DNA of 64,000 bases, from positions 23,126,001 through 23,190,000 of the forward strand of contig OY756970.1 in assembly GCA_963580455.1 (NCBI GenBank), read 5' to 3'. A program made the translations under genes and the position numbers. Of the stretch, positions 1 through 12,522 are shown piece by piece. This DNA is from Euonymus europaeus (lineage: Eukaryota; Streptophyta; Magnoliopsida; Celastrales; Celastraceae). Position 1 is the first letter of the stretch. Every line of letters begins with the position of its first letter. The notes beneath the pieces are model-generated. The model worked only from the letters and a program-made list of their open reading frames with translations, ran no database searches and was not told the DNA's origin.

Positions 1-3000
1 AGCAGAGACAGGCAGTCTTACTGTCTATGAAGATCACTAACCCAACATGCACCTAAATACCATACTCATGCAGTCATGTGAAGAATATTAGACTATTTAA
101 TTAACGTACGCGGTACGTTGACGCCAAACTTCGAGATATCTGGCCCACGTTGACTGACGTAATTCCAATCAAGTATCCAGAATTCCACAATTACCCGGTC
201 ATCATTTTTGGACACATATTTCTTCGAGTCGTCAATTACTATTAAGTCTATTATTATGTATATATTTATATTGCATTAATTGCAACCTTAAGCGTTACTG
301 TTACAGATAATATATTAATAAATAAAACACACTGCTATTACTATACACAGGATGCATGTCAAGTTGTTTGATTTTGTTGAAGCAGATGGATCGACTTTGA
401 TCAGCTAATTGGTCCAACAAGGCAACTTTCACGTGCAATACTATATATATATACCCACGACCTTAATTATATGCGTAATGTCTCACGAGAACAGCATAAC
501 TAAGCCATATCCATATACCATCTAAATAGTCAAATTACGCATCAATTATATAATTAATGATAAAAGTGTAGGTTTCTGTAATGCATTGAGCATTCATGAC
601 AATACAGGCAGAGTCGGCCATGGACCATATGTGCACGTGTGTGTCTTGGGCGACAAGTGTGTCGAGTGAAACGGATCGTTGTAGTGTCTCCCTTCAAAAA
701 CCACAAGGTAAAGGGTTCGAGCTGCTATAGAGGAGAGGTTTTATCAGACAAATATAATTGAGTCTAATCATAGGTGGGACAATTCCTCCTCGAGTTGGGA
801 TCCGCCCCACTCGACACCTAAAACAGGCAGAGTAGCAACTTGCTGCTTTCATCATAAATGCGTTATTTTCTCTTAATTGGGTAGTCAAATACTACTTTGT
901 TAATGTCATTGCTCTGGTTATTGTTCTACTATGTATTTAACAAAATATTTACATTGATGTTCGCGAATGGTCATCGATCGAGACCAACCATAATCATTTC
1001 GATTAAAAGTCAAAACCACAGCTCCAACGATCACTAGCTCTATCAGGTTCATGGCTTAGGGTTTAGCTGTCAGGTATGGAAATATATATTATTATATATA
1101 TAAGATTCTCCTATGAGGTTCTTATAATTTTTGGGTTCATAAAAAATTTATAAAAATCTGAAAAAATTATAATTGTATTTTAATGTATCTTTTGTTTTAA
1201 AAAAAAATTAAATTCCATTTAAATAACAAATTAAATCAAATATTTGATGCTTATATATCCGATACATTTGGGATGTATACACATGTAATAAGATTGTCGC
1301 ATCAATTAAGTATAAACAAGTATAAGAAAATAAAGAAGTTAATATATAATGGACTTATAACTTATTGGCTTAATATTTTTAAGTTTAAATGAATTTTAAA
1401 TGTGTATGTTAGCCACGGATATACTCACGAGTGTCAATATTGATGTAGAATTTGTGGATCGAAAATAATGGGTCTTTGACCCATGTTTACAAAAATAGCC
1501 ATAACTTAGGCTATGAATGTCCATTTTGGACCTATAAAATATCAAATCGAAGCTTATTTTGAACCAGACATAGTGGAGCTAACAACGAATACGTCAATTT
1601 CAGCCAAAAAAAAAATGGACGTTTTGATAGTGTTACGGCCACTTTTGCATAATTTGACAATTTTCAAAGTGATTTTAGGGATTTTCGTAATTTATTGCTT
1701 GATTAATTCATTTCCTTTATTTAGTATGTCACAATTAGGGTTTTGAGATATTATTTGAGGTATTGTAATCTCCTACAAGAGGCAGCTTTGAAATTATAAA
1801 CATGTCACTTTCGGAGTATTTTCTAACATATATTGTTCCGTTTTTTGGGTATTATTGACGAAGTTCATAACTTTTATCAGTTTCGGTTATAAACAATTAC
1901 ACACGAACACTCCCGGTAAATTAAATATACCCAACATAAATACTATTTATTTCCCTAGTTCGGAGGCTCGAGTCAATTTCACTCAATAGCTCAACTACTA
2001 GCACGTACGGGCCTTTAGTTGTTCCAACACTCCAAATCAATGGCCTTGCGATTGCATGCACGGCATGAACAGTAAAAATTGGTTGGATTCTAGTACATAT
2101 GCAGCTAACCATGTTGATTTGTATAAAGAGGATAGACATTAATAATTTAAATATAGGTGGGTTTTAATACCAAAGTCAACGATGATCATTAATTACATGC
2201 ACTCTTCGTTTCTATTTTGGCCAACAACAATTGCAGCCAAAATTAGGTGTGCAAATTATTCATGATCAGCAGCAACTTATTTTCAACTGTTAAGCAAGCA
2301 AACATAGGACGAACAATAGTCACATCGATGTCATTGTGTACTATTTTATCGTCGAATTCGCTTGTTCTGGTTACTCTGGAAGATAAGACAAAATTGGCAA
2401 ACGGGGTGTTTTATCATTAGCATAATTAGACACCACCTGATAACAATAGAAAGAGGTGGCGGAAAGTAAATGGCTAAATGTCGTGGATCAACCCTCTTTT
2501 TTATTTTTTATTTTTAGAAGCTGCCGTCGATCAGTGATGACTTAGAAAGAGGTGGTGGATACTCCGCCAGCGCCTGCAACACGTCCTAATTAAGCTCAAA
2601 TAAAAGAGGAAGGTTGCGGTAAATTGACAATAACTAACATCAAATTTTGTAAACACAAAGTTTAAATGAGAATCTGGTTGGGTCATGCCGATTCCAAACT
2701 TTTGGGATAATGATGATGATGATGATACTGTCGACCAGGTTTTAGTTTTTTGCAGGAAATGAGTAATAACGCAATTTCATTGATTTTGTTATCAATAAAA
2801 TCCAATAAAACATTACAATTAATGCAAATTCGCAAGGAGTAGGGGTTGATATCAAGTCGTGGGGCCCACTCGTAATATGGGGCTCAAGCCCGACATTAGC
2901 CCAGGCCTAGAATCCCAGGCGTTAGGAGAGGCCTGAGACAAATTAGCTCGAGCTAAATGGCTGGGCTCAATATGAAAATATACCCACCGACCCAAGGCAT

Positions 3001-3587
3001 ATCCAATGTGGTCAATTGATTCCACTTATTTATGTTGTTTTCATATCGTAAGATTTATTTTTGACCCCTCTGAGAATTTTTTTCTGGGTTTCGATCGGAC
3101 ATAACTTTTTTATTTCCAAATGTTTAATCGGGTTAGAACAAATTTTTATTTTTTAAGACTCAAGTGATAAAGCTGGCTGATTTTGGCCCAAATATGTGGT
3201 ACGAAGTATAGAGCCAAGGTCATATGATTTTTTATGATAGACATAGTTAGATTATTTGCACAATAAGATGTGTGAATTAGTTAGTTACAACTACTCTAAA
3301 TACTGCAATTCACTAACATTATTAAAAGAGCCATGCAATCAGAACTCCTTCAAAGTTTCGTTTTCTCTTATTCGGAAGTTGATTTGTAGACTAATTCCCT
3401 ATTTTCTGTGCCTTAACAAATAAAAGTTATGAATTAATTTACCTCAATCATTTTTTAGTAAATAATCCTTAAAAAATTTAGGGCCAGCCAAAATCTCTCT
3501 GTCCTCCTCCTATCTATCCGACTGCAGATACATGGCTTTCAATTGTGCAAGCCCACTTGGGCTTTCTAGGGTGTGGCTTGAATCATA
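1..3587. other. Intergenic, no gene seen
   Basis: No coding sequence with recognisable protein similarity was found on either strand. The DNA is AT-rich and contains a short (GAT)n run near 2709-2728. The few open frames are short and have no domain-like composition. Ancient unrecognised repeats may be present. Confidence 0.5.
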
Positions 3588-3728
3588 AGATGATGATACC
3601 ACATAAGGAAGCGTAGGATGCACAGCCACGCGGCCCAGTGTATGTGCCTCAGATACTTGAATCTTATCCATCGTATCGTAGTTGTATACACGAATAAACA
3701 TATCATCCGCTCGGGCAAGGGGCAACCA
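3588..3728 (-). pseudogene. Coatomer beta'-subunit (COPB2) WD40 fragment, decayed
   Basis: About 47 residues within a longer open frame closely resemble the WD40 propeller of plant beta'-COP. They include the stretch ADDMFIRVYNYDTMDK, then EAHT, then RVAVHPTLPYVVSSS. Beta'-COP is part of the COPI coat that drives Golgi-to-ER vesicle budding. Here several residues are missing between EAHT and RVAVHP, where intact proteins read roughly DYIRC. Nothing else of the roughly 900-residue protein is visible on either side. I read it as a gene scrap, possibly carried in by a transposon or retrocopy. It is surrounded by non-coding DNA and is unlikely to be expressed as protein. Confidence 0.6.
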
Positions 3729-4460
3729 CCCATCGATTGCGCGGTATTGAGGACATATTAGTATAAAATACCCTATAGGGCCTCCGTGAAGACCTACGGG
3801 CCATGGTAAAATAAGGTCAAATGGGCCCAACTTCCTCATAAGATTTGAAACAATCCAACGGGTAAAAGTAAAAGCCCAAACTAATGCTAGCGTGCAGATC
3901 AAACGCAGCGCAAGTCAGCTGATGCGCGAAAAGTGGAGAGTGAAATAGGTCCAGCCCACTTTATAAAGCCCATTACCGTACAAGGCCGAAGTTGAGCTAA
4001 TCCATGGGCTCACAGGATAGCTGCATGGGCCATGAAGTAGTTTTTATTGCTTTCTTGGGCTTTCAAACAAGGCTTTGCTCTTATTTATTTATTTTATGAA
4101 AAAGTAAAAAACCAAATGGAATATAACCAATTCTCCCCCATTCATCCATGGCCTTCACCTGACAAAAATATTTGTCAACTGTGGGATATCCATCCAAAAA
4201 AGCTTAACTACAGTACAACGATAATAGACAGAAATAAATAAAAAGAAATATCTTTTATTTTGTATGTATATTGAATAATCAAAGAATGGTGGTTGTGATT
4301 CTCTGTCTTTACACCCGATCAACGGTCAAGCTTTACACAATAATGAATACACGCACGTGTTCTTGGTTCTTTGCACTTCTCTAATGTTTTTGTTCCAAAA
4401 AATCGGCTCAAAGGCCGCCCTACGGCCCTAGGAGGAAAACGACGAAGTACTGTAATTCGA
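3729..4460. other. Intergenic / EXO70H 3' flank
   Basis: No gene seen. The stretch nearest 4460 lies just downstream of the minus-strand EXO70H stop codon and should hold its 3' UTR. Confidence 0.4.
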
Positions 4461-6323
4461 CTAAACACTCCCTCGTCCGCCGGTCCCATAGAATAGGTTC
4501 GATAAGTTATTTTCCAAATCATCAGGGGCAAATCTGACCAATGCCTCACCACCTCCTTCCTTCCTGAATTCCATCCGATGCTTGGCGTAAAATTCCTGAT
4601 ATGCCGGAACAAGCTTCCTCGCCACCGAAACTTTAATCTCGTCTCGGAGTGTAGAGTCCGGGACCTCCCACGAGCTATGCTTCTTGTAGGTCTCTTCAAA
4701 GGCAAAATTGAATCTCCGGAAATGATCTTTCACTTGCAGGAGCGAAAGCTCGACCGTTGGGTTTTCCGGTAACGAAGCTAAAACTTTGCTCCACCCCATT
4801 CGTTCGTAATTCGCTGCGTATTGCTTCACTTTCGCTTCGTGCTTTCCAATCCATTCGTCTCCCAATAGGAACTTCAGATTCGACGTTCGGATCTTAACGA
4901 CAACGTATTGCAGATTATTGGCTAAAAACAAATAAGACAGTGACACGTCCTTGTAGAGCTCTGCTTTGCTGTCAAGTTTGCAAAGCAAGACAAGAACGAG
5001 CCAGCTCAGTCTCGATGAGATTGGAGATGAAATGTCGTCATCAGCTACCGGACTCCCAAAGTTGGCTTCCGGTAGTGGAGAAGGCACCGTTAGTGGCCAA
5101 TCGACTAGTATATCTGTGAGGATTCCGCTGTAATCTGTGAGGAAGGTGAGGTAGTTCATTACATAGCGCGTCAGAGGGTGCATCCCACCACTTGGAACCG
5201 GCTTCTTGGAGTTGTCCTTCTGAATCGCCGCTTCGAAGTCCGTCAGCATAATGCGGACTGCCTCACCGAGCTTTACCAGGGAATTAACCGCCTGGGATCG
5301 AATGGCTGAGGTTGATTCGAAAGCAAAAAGTGATTCAATCTCAGGCCAGAGATCTGCTATGGTTTCATATAGGTCCAATGTGCGGAACATTTTCTCGGGA
5401 CTTCGCTTGCATTTGGCAAAATTTTCAGGGAATACAAACAGAGCCATAGCTCCCTCGCGAGAAACGTCCACGAAGACGGACTCCGCGACTGACGGAGAAG
5501 CAGAGAACAGTTTATCACAGAGGATTCTCTCGCCGGTGAAGATAGTTTTAACCGCTGTTTTCACTGCGTTCATCCAGGTCTTGATCTTCATCTCCACAAC
5601 CTCCCAGTCCATCTTTTGAAGCTGCGAGAAAGTCAATCGCTCCACTCCAAGATGATACAGAGCCTCGTCCACAATTGATTTACGAACAATTTTGTATATT
5701 TTCACACACTCCCTACCATAACCAGAAGAAATCATGCAATTAGCAATGGCTTTCAAGTCTGCGACGTCAGTCATCAAAACTTGCTCAACCGCCGATGCCG
5801 GCTCTTCAGCAACCTCCGATGCCGAATTTGTAGCGAATTTGAACTCATCCTCTGAATCATCGTCGAATTCCGAGACACTAGACCTCGGCGTCACCGATGA
5901 TATGGTCGAGACCGATTCTGGATCTACATAGTCCCGACTGTTTTTTAATATGTAATAAAACTCCTTCTCTAACCTTTTCATTGCAATTTGCATAAGATTC
6001 TGAGCCCGAACAATCTCCTCAGAGTTTGAATCGTCTGTGACGAGATGTTTCATGGCGGACTGAAGGTCCTTGACCGAGTGTAGGTACTGCTTTGATTCTT
6101 GGCGGTTCATAGAGAAGAGGGAGGTGTAGTCGGCATAATTGGAAGCGTCTGACTCCCATTTGTTTATCAATGTTTGTGCATTCTCGATGTTCTCCGCCAT
6201 TAAGGACTCAGAGAAGTTGTGCCTCGCCGGTGATAGAGCCGGAGAGCTAAACGGCGACGGTGATCTCGCCGGTGAGTTAAAAGGAGACGTTGATCTGAAG
6301 AATATGCTCCCCATTCCCTTCAT
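4461..6323 (-). CDS. EXO70H7: Exocyst subunit EXO70, H clade
   Basis: This intronless 620-codon frame encodes an Exo70 protein, the exocyst subunit that binds membrane phosphoinositides and tethers secretory vesicles at the plasma membrane. The N-terminus has a Ser-Pro-rich stretch (residues about 10-38). It is followed by the H-clade motif LMAENIENAQTLINKW and by EIVRAQNLMQIAMKRLEKEFY (about 103-123), then the conserved DYVDPESVS. An acidic linker (about 150-185) precedes the helical Exo70 C-terminal domain (about 190-610), which ends near FRKEGGGEALVRFAPDDLENNLSNLF in pieces. Lack of introns and overall length fit the EXO70H group, which includes pathogen-response and trichome members. The start is the first ATG in a frame that covers the whole family N-terminus. 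Microsynteny with UTR5, MYB59 and SOSEKI, recalled from Arabidopsis, points to EXO70H7. The exact H number is inferred. Confidence 0.93.
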   Translation of the reverse strand: MKGMGSIFFRSTSPFNSPARSPSPFSSPALSPARHNFSESLMAENIENAQTLINKWESDASNYADYTSLFSMNRQESKQYLHSVKDLQSAMKHLVTDDSNSEEIVRAQNLMQIAMKRLEKEFYYILKNSRDYVDPESVSTISSVTPRSSVSEFDDDSEDEFKFATNSASEVAEEPASAVEQVLMTDVADLKAIANCMISSGYGRECVKIYKIVRKSIVDEALYHLGVERLTFSQLQKMDWEVVEMKIKTWMNAVKTAVKTIFTGERILCDKLFSASPSVAESVFVDVSREGAMALFVFPENFAKCKRSPEKMFRTLDLYETIADLWPEIESLFAFESTSAIRSQAVNSLVKLGEAVRIMLTDFEAAIQKDNSKKPVPSGGMHPLTRYVMNYLTFLTDYSGILTDILVDWPLTVPSPLPEANFGSPVADDDISSPISSRLSWLVLVLLCKLDSKAELYKDVSLSYLFLANNLQYVVVKIRTSNLKFLLGDEWIGKHEAKVKQYAANYERMGWSKVLASLPENPTVELSLLQVKDHFRRFNFAFEETYKKHSSWEVPDSTLRDEIKVSVARKLVPAYQEFYAKHRMEFRKEGGGEALVRFAPDDLENNLSNLFYGTGGRGSV

Positions 6324-6463
6324 TGACGAATATCGTCGTCCTTTACTGTTCAGCGATATAGTTTTGGATAAGAATTACGCTGGTTTTTGAGAGAGGCAGG
6401 TCTTTTTGAGCTTGGTGAATATGGGCTTCCGTTTTTTGAGAGACTCAGAAGTGTGTATGGGGG

Positions 6464-6472
6464 TATTTTATA
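6464..6472 (-). promoter_or_regulatory. Probable TATA box of EXO70H
   Basis: On the minus strand the sequence reads CTCTATAAAATAC, about 140 bp upstream of the EXO70H ATG. That is a plausible distance for a plant TATA box plus a short leader. No transcript data support it. Confidence 0.45.
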
Positions 6473-6922
6473 GAGGGAGGCTTGTAAAATCCAATCCAAG
6501 GGCAGCCGCTCAGAGACTTGCCAATTTGTTTGACTGTAAATGGAGTCAACGCGCTATCTACTTTCACTTTTTTGTGGATACCACTACGTCTATGTTCTTT
6601 GAAGGAGAGAGAGTCACGCTGGTGAGGTCAAATTTTTTTGATTTATTAGTTATTGTGTGGTGTGGGTGCAAGAAACTTCCTCTGAATGCATTTATATGGA
6701 AAGAAAAATTAAACTTCCCCGCTAATAATAATTTTATTATAAGTAAAATTAACGTCATCGTGCATGCCTTGTGCACTAATAAGAAAAGTAAAAATTATAT
6801 TATAAGACCCTCAATATGTGCTATACAAATAATAATTATAATTATACGACCACCTGTGGATATTTGTAATTGTATACGACTCTCAACTGTTGCGTGTACG
6901 TTTTTTTTTAGTTGAAGACAAA

Positions 6923-7311
6923 AGAGTTGTAATGCAATGGTGTGTGTTTAATGGAGACATTAGATATTATTGGAATGTGTATTTTTATTGACGTGGCTGT
7001 ATTGAAATATGTGTTTTGTTGATGTGGTTGTATTGAAAGATGTATTTTGGTGGGACCAATCTTGATTGTTGTGTAGTTTTATTGTGAAAAAGATGTAGGA
7101 AAGGGAAATAGTTAGTTTGAATAATGGAGAAATAAATAATTGTATTGGGAGATGTGTTTTACTGATATACATGTATTGAAATATGTGTTTTGCTAATATG
7201 ACTGTATCGGGAGATGTGTGTAGTTTGAATTTTTGTGTGATTTGAATTTTTATATGATAAAAATGAAATCCACAAATAATTTTAACGGGGACGAATCATT
7301 GCATATGCTCT
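6923..7311. mobile_element. MITE, same family as 36663-37040 (Tourist-like)
   Basis: The ends are imperfect inverted repeats, AGAGTTGTAATGCAATGG on the left and AGAGCATATGCAATG in reverse complement on the right. The interior repeats phrases such as TGTATTGAAATATGTGTTTTG and GATGTGGTTGTATTG, which are shared with the element at 36.7 kb. No coding capacity is seen. Terminal decay hides any target-site duplication, so this is the older copy. Confidence 0.55.
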
Positions 7312-8395
7312 GATGGGGCAGCATTTAATTGTGCGACCAATTCAAGAGGAGAGATTTAATCACTTCCTCGATGTATTAAGAAGGACGTCCTTCAACAGCT
7401 GTTGGTTGCATCGCGCGCAAGGAATTCGTCTTCAAAGACTTATTCCATTACTTGACGGAGAGCAGAGGAAGTGGTCTGTCATCGATCAATTAATGTGAGC
7501 ATATACTCTTTACTCCCAAATGTAAATGCAAAAGGCACTACAACAATGAATTTGTTGGACTTTTTTTGACAGACCCTAAATCCCATGTGATATTATCAAA
7601 ATGGCCTCATCAATGAGGTTAAAACACGTGTCGCTTGAGTAAATATGTTGGGTCCGTCCAAGAGGTCACCTAATCCCGTCCAAAATGTTACCTCGCCCTA
7701 CAGAGTAGGTCCTCCTCCGTAGAAACCATCTAAGTTGTGCATGCCTCCACAGTAGTCTGAGCCCCGTGGAGGTGCTAATGTTGCATGACTTCTTACTATA
7801 ATTAGGAGACAAACAACCTTGAAGGATCTTCGCTCTCGATTGTCGTGCAACAGAACAAGTCTGATCGATTAATCGTATTCTTGATATTGACACCTTTTTC
7901 ACGTCATCAGTTTGGTTCGCTGATCTAACATATGGTTGGATAACCAATAAATTAGAAAAGCTGATTTGATTTATCATTGATTGCGTCATTGATTTTATGA
8001 AATAATGGACAATTATTTGTTGATTGTTCAGGTTCAATAACTAATCATTACTGCGGAAACGTGCATGTTTTTCTTCTTCTTCCATTTGTTTGTTCAGTAG
8101 TCCAATTAAGACTGCCCAATAAGTCAAAATACAGAGATTAGAGACGTCTTGAATCATTTCTTTTGTTTCAATCACTCTATAATGTCTGGAGCTGTACTAT
8201 TTTTAATTTCACTACTTTAGATTCTCATGTTGTTGATCCGGAGCAGAGGAAAGAAGACATTTATAATAATGGTGTATTTAAAATGTTGAGAATTTGCCTT
8301 CTATTTCTAATTTTCTATGTTGATTAATATCATATATTACTGTTAAAACGTCGGCTATGCGTGCCTCAATCTTTGACCAAAAGGCCAGTCCTGTG

Positions 8396-8398
<3 letters not shown>
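7312..8398. other. Intergenic, no gene seen
   Basis: No coding sequence recognised. Open frames in this stretch are short and lack family motifs. Confidence 0.4.

Positions 8399-8451
<53 letters not shown>
8399..8451. repeat. Compound microsatellite (AT)n(GT)n
   Basis: About sixteen AT units are followed directly by ten GT units. It lies in intergenic DNA. Confidence 0.95.
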
Positions 8452-9829
8452 GAAAGAATGAGTAATATTGACCATTATGTGTTAATTAATTATAATTTTT
8501 CCGAGCTCGTAAAATTAGTTAAGTATTATATTTTATTCAGGTTCTACGTAAAAATGTATTGCAGGAGTAGCGAATAACAGCTGTGAAAAGGCGGAAAAAG
8601 GGTAGCCTATGAATCCATAGTTTATGACACCTAATGATCCAACTTGGCTAATCAAATCACTTAATTGGTCCAATTAATATTTAGTAGAGCTGGATATTAG
8701 CGAATTCCATTAAAGCTCATTCTTGCAACTTGTGGAAAAAGAGCCGTTGATCCGGAAGATATAGCCGTGCAGTTTCTATATATTGATTGCCTAACAATGT
8801 TACCGCGTGCGAAGTTATGATGAGATTGACAAAGACATGCGATGTAAGACGATCCACTTTACACACTTTCACATTATAATTTCTAAGTTGTAATTAAGGT
8901 GTCAAAGAATAAGGTGTGTAGGGGACCCGAGATTTCATAAAGGTCAAAATATCGAATGAAAAGAAGAAGCTTGTGACTTGTGCAATTCAGGGAGAACCCT
9001 GCCTAGTAGTCTAGCAGCTTACGAGTAACGACTCCATATATTATTCATTTATTCGGGTCAAATAGTTGGTTCGACAAATGGAGCCGTCAATATTGGTAGG
9101 AGGAGGCCGTAATTTTGAGATATTATTGACTGATTATCTGGTAATTAATTAGCTTAGCCTTGCATGTCAGGTGTATTACTATTTACTAGTGTAGTGAAAA
9201 ACATTGTCAACAGTCGCAGTTTCAAAGATACCTAAGTTGTTGGTGTGTGTCCAAATTAGATGACGTTACCGCGTACGTTAATGACAAAGATCGCCCAATC
9301 GACCACTGCCATGAAAGAGACATCTTCCTAGAAGGATGTCATGGGTTTCGTGTCGACTATACAGACCTGAAAGTCTGAACGCAACGTATGGCTTAGTATT
9401 GGGCTTATGGGCCGGTATTCACATTGCTATTGGAGTATCCAACAATGACGTCATTAAATGAGGCGGGCCAGGATACAAAATAATGGGCTACACTTCACTT
9501 CTAGCAAGTTATATTGGGCCGATGAATAGGGCTATTCAAAATTAAATACCTGTAACAGGCCGCTGATGCCTCTCTCCTAGTTCTATACTTTAATAGTTTA
9601 ATGCTTTTCTCTATGATCTGTTATCATGGTGAAAAACCGAACTCATAACTTATAAAAGTGGCTTTTCATGCCAACTAAATATACCGAAACCAGTTCAAAC
9701 GTTAAAACTTACTATGTTGTTTTGGCAAACTGCTTTCATATCCTCTTTGTTTCTTCTTGTTGATGGCTTCCTTCACAAATCACCACCACGTTCACCATTT
9801 CCTCCATAGCTTCAAATCCACATTATGGG
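8452..9829. other. Intergenic, no gene seen
   Basis: No coding sequence or structured repeat was recognised in this AT-rich stretch. Confidence 0.4.
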
Positions 9830-10195
9830 TCTCTTTCGGTAGAGTTTTTTTTGATAGCGTATAAGCTGTGTGCTGTTCGGTAGAACGTAAATTTTGATAG
9901 CGTATAAGCTGTTAATTTACTATTAGGGATATATAAAAGACTTTAATAATTAAATAAAAACTACCTAATATGAGTCTTGTTGGAAAGAATTTTACGCGTT
10001 GAGTTTAAATATATAATTTTTTTCAAAATTTTACATATATTTTGAGAGATAAAATGATAAATATGTGAGACAATAGGGATAATAAAGGAAATTCATGAAT
10101 TTTTTTTGTTATGTAATTGATGTGATTTGTTGACCGATGTAAATAAACTTATAAGCTGTAAAGCATATAAGCTCTCCCATAAGCTCAAACCAACG
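9830..10195. mobile_element. Possible hAT-like MITE (GCTTATAAGC type)
   Basis: The phrase GATAGCGTATAAGCTGT is repeated twice near the left end (9854 and 9896). The right end in reverse complement reads GGTTTGAGCTTATGGGAG followed by GCTTATATGC. Such ATAAGCT-rich ends preceded by a TTCGGTAGA-like sequence are common in small plant hAT derivatives. I could not fix exact termini or a target-site duplication. Confidence 0.3.
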
Positions 10196-10486
10196 GTACC
10201 TATATATATTAATCAGATATCCTCGTGGATAAAGAATTTGGGAAGTAGAAACTTCAAGTGTAAATGCTTTCTCCCGTCCTAAATTGACCATCCAAGGCCA
10301 AGGGGAAGTTACGTAATCAAATGCCAACACGAGAAATGCTGTACTACCAAAAATTCATTCATAATCCGAGTTTCATGAGGATAAAACATGCAAAATCTAA
10401 AAACAAAAACAAAACAAAAAAGGGCATCCTTCCTGTGGAACTTGGTGAATCAAATACCACATCATCCTTCTCGAGTTGATTAAATC

Positions 10487-12057
10487 TTACACCTTGACGG
10501 CATATTTCCTCATTGGGAAATACATCTCGCGCTTCTTTTGGCTTTCTGTCTTTAGAGATGCCTACATCGAACGAAAAGAACAGACAGCGACTCAACAACA
10601 GTTTATTAAGCTGAAGAAGAGCATGCATGAACAGCAAATATGAGCAAACAGTCATATTGGACATGCAGAAACATAAATTCCATGCCTAAGAAAGATTAAA
10701 AAAAAACACAGCAAAAGCATTTGCAGATGTTACAAGTTGAAAAAATTTCTCATCTCTCAGTTCAAAACAACATATTCAAGACCACGGGCAACAAAATTCG
10801 TTAATTGAATCATTGTTCCTATTTCCATAGATGAACTGTATAATGCGCCCAACGTAATAAATCGTAGACATGTCAAAAGAGTGTAGGGGCCGTGCACAAG
10901 ATTATCAGGAAAATTCTCTAATCTCTAAGTCCACAGCACAGCGACGGGTACATTACAGAATGGTCATTAGAAACTCAGACTGAAATAAACTGCATATTGA
11001 CAGATGACTAGTACATTCTAAAAAGAGTACTGCTAGCATATAAATACAGGCGAGGCAGCACCTTGTACACAGATCGATCCCAATCAAATTTAAAACCCAA
11101 GGGTATATTTCCGAATAAACATGAAGACAGCACATAACTCCAAGCGCACACAATCAAACCAAACACATAAAATTAAAATGACACCAGAAGCGATGAAACA
11201 TCATAAGGACACCAATGGCACAGCATCAGACAATACATCAATCAGCTTTTCCCCTTTCCAATATTGAGACTGATGATGCTATTGAGAGTAGATGGTTTAA
11301 TACTCTTTATTCATGGGTTGTGGGTACTATTGAGACTGATTGTAATGCCAAAATCTTCATTTTGGAGAAATGTAACCTGCTGTAACACTGTCTTGGTGTT
11401 TTTTAATAAAATTTTGTCTTTTAAAAAAAAAAAATATTTTTCTTTTGCATCAAATGACAGGCCGATCAAAACATTATGAATCTATATTGAAAGAATCCTA
11501 CAAACTCACGAAGATGGAAGCAATTGAGCAAGAGGATTCTCTAAGTACCTGGTGCTTAGTGAGGCGTCTACGGATAGCTCTGGTCTTCTTGGGTCGGAGA
11601 TCGAGAGGCATGTACTTCTTATTTTTGTAGGCTTCTCTCAATGCGGCCTTTTGCGTCTGCGAAATCACCGTCAACACCTGCGCTATTGACAGCCTCACGA
11701 CCTTACTGCCGATATTTATATATATACATATACATCACGGTCAGGTACATACAAATAAGGACACATTTACAACGAGACATCGAGAGCAACGAGAAGAGAA
11801 AATACATCTTGGATAGCTTGTTGGGGGCGCCACCGGTAACCTTAGCGACGCGGAGGAGGGCAAGCTCTGCTTTCAGATCTTTCAGTTGGTTCAACAGCTC
11901 CGTCTTGGATTTGTTCCTCAGCTCGTGTACCTTGATCCTCGCTGTATACCCGCATATAAAAACAATGTTTATCTGTCAATTAATTGAAAGCGAAACAAAG
12001 AGAAATTAGCATTCACAGTTTTCTATTCCTCATCGCCTTCTACTACTACTTACCCAT
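10487..12057 (-). CDS. RPL35: 60S ribosomal protein L35 (uL29)
   Basis: Four coding exons rebuild a 123-residue uL29 protein, the usual plant length: 12054-12057, 11806-11941, 11549-11705 and 10487-10561. All introns are GT-AG. The first coding exon holds only ATG plus one G, followed by a GTAAGT donor. Exon 2 encodes the family N-terminus ([19 protein letters not shown]) and exon 3 [18 protein letters not shown]. The last exon supplies [19 protein letters not shown] and ends AVKV. The protein sits at the peptide exit tunnel of the large ribosomal subunit. The last intron (10562-11548) is long for this gene and contains a LINE-like 3' fragment. The upstream region has a telo-box and several site II elements, as expected for a ribosomal protein gene. 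No frame defects are seen. Confidence 0.95.
11265..11434 (+). mobile_element. 5'-truncated LINE-like 3' end in RPL35 intron 3
   Basis: The segment ends in TTTTTAATAAAATTTTG, TCTTTT and a 12-nt A run (11423-11434). This resembles the 3' end of plant L1-type LINEs, on the strand opposite to RPL35. The upstream boundary and target-site duplication are unclear. Confidence 0.35.
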
Positions 12058-12140
12058 GGCTGCCTCTCCGTTCGTCTCTGCCGGGGTGAAAAATAACAAG
12101 GGCACTGTTCTACGGTCAAACTCTAATATGTATCTCTGCA

Positions 12141-12149
12141 AAACCCTAA
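12141..12149. promoter_or_regulatory. Telo-box of RPL35 promoter
   Basis: AAACCCTAA lies about 85 bp upstream of the RPL35 ATG. Telo-boxes combined with site II elements are typical of plant ribosomal-protein promoters. Confidence 0.7.
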
Positions 12150-12224
12150 TTTGTCACACGAGCAGTGACACTTAAGTCTTAACACGAGCGGATTGGCTAT
12201 GGGCTTCGCACAAAGATTTCTTTA

Positions 12225-12277
12225 TGGGCCTGTCAATAATTATAAGGTTGTCTTGGCCCAAAATATCATTGTGGGCC
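12225..12277. promoter_or_regulatory. Cluster of site II (TGGGCC) elements
   Basis: TGGGCC occurs at 12225-12230 and 12272-12277, and its complement GGCCCA at 12255-12260. Together with the telo-box they form the TCP-bound module that drives growth-linked transcription of ribosomal genes. The role is inferred from known plant promoters. Confidence 0.65.
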
Positions 12278-12522
12278 TGAGGGCCAACTAATAAAGTGTG
12301 GATTTTCATCTCCATTCGTGCCCCCAACAAAGCCAATTAATAATGGCATGACAAAGCCACCAGTGACCGACTCACCAGTCACCACAGGTGCCTTTCATAG
12401 AAAATCTCCAATCTCTCAAATAAGTTCAAGTTCAAGTCCAATCAATGAAACTATGACACTGGTCGGAAAAGCACTGATCCAACATGCCATATGACAATGA
12501 TCATCTGTTCCCGGCGGTGTTA

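Noticed and set aside
6406..6915. 169-codon plus-strand open frame upstream of EXO70H
   Set aside because: It overlaps the EXO70H leader and TATA region, is low-complexity Ile/Phe-rich and shows no family motif.
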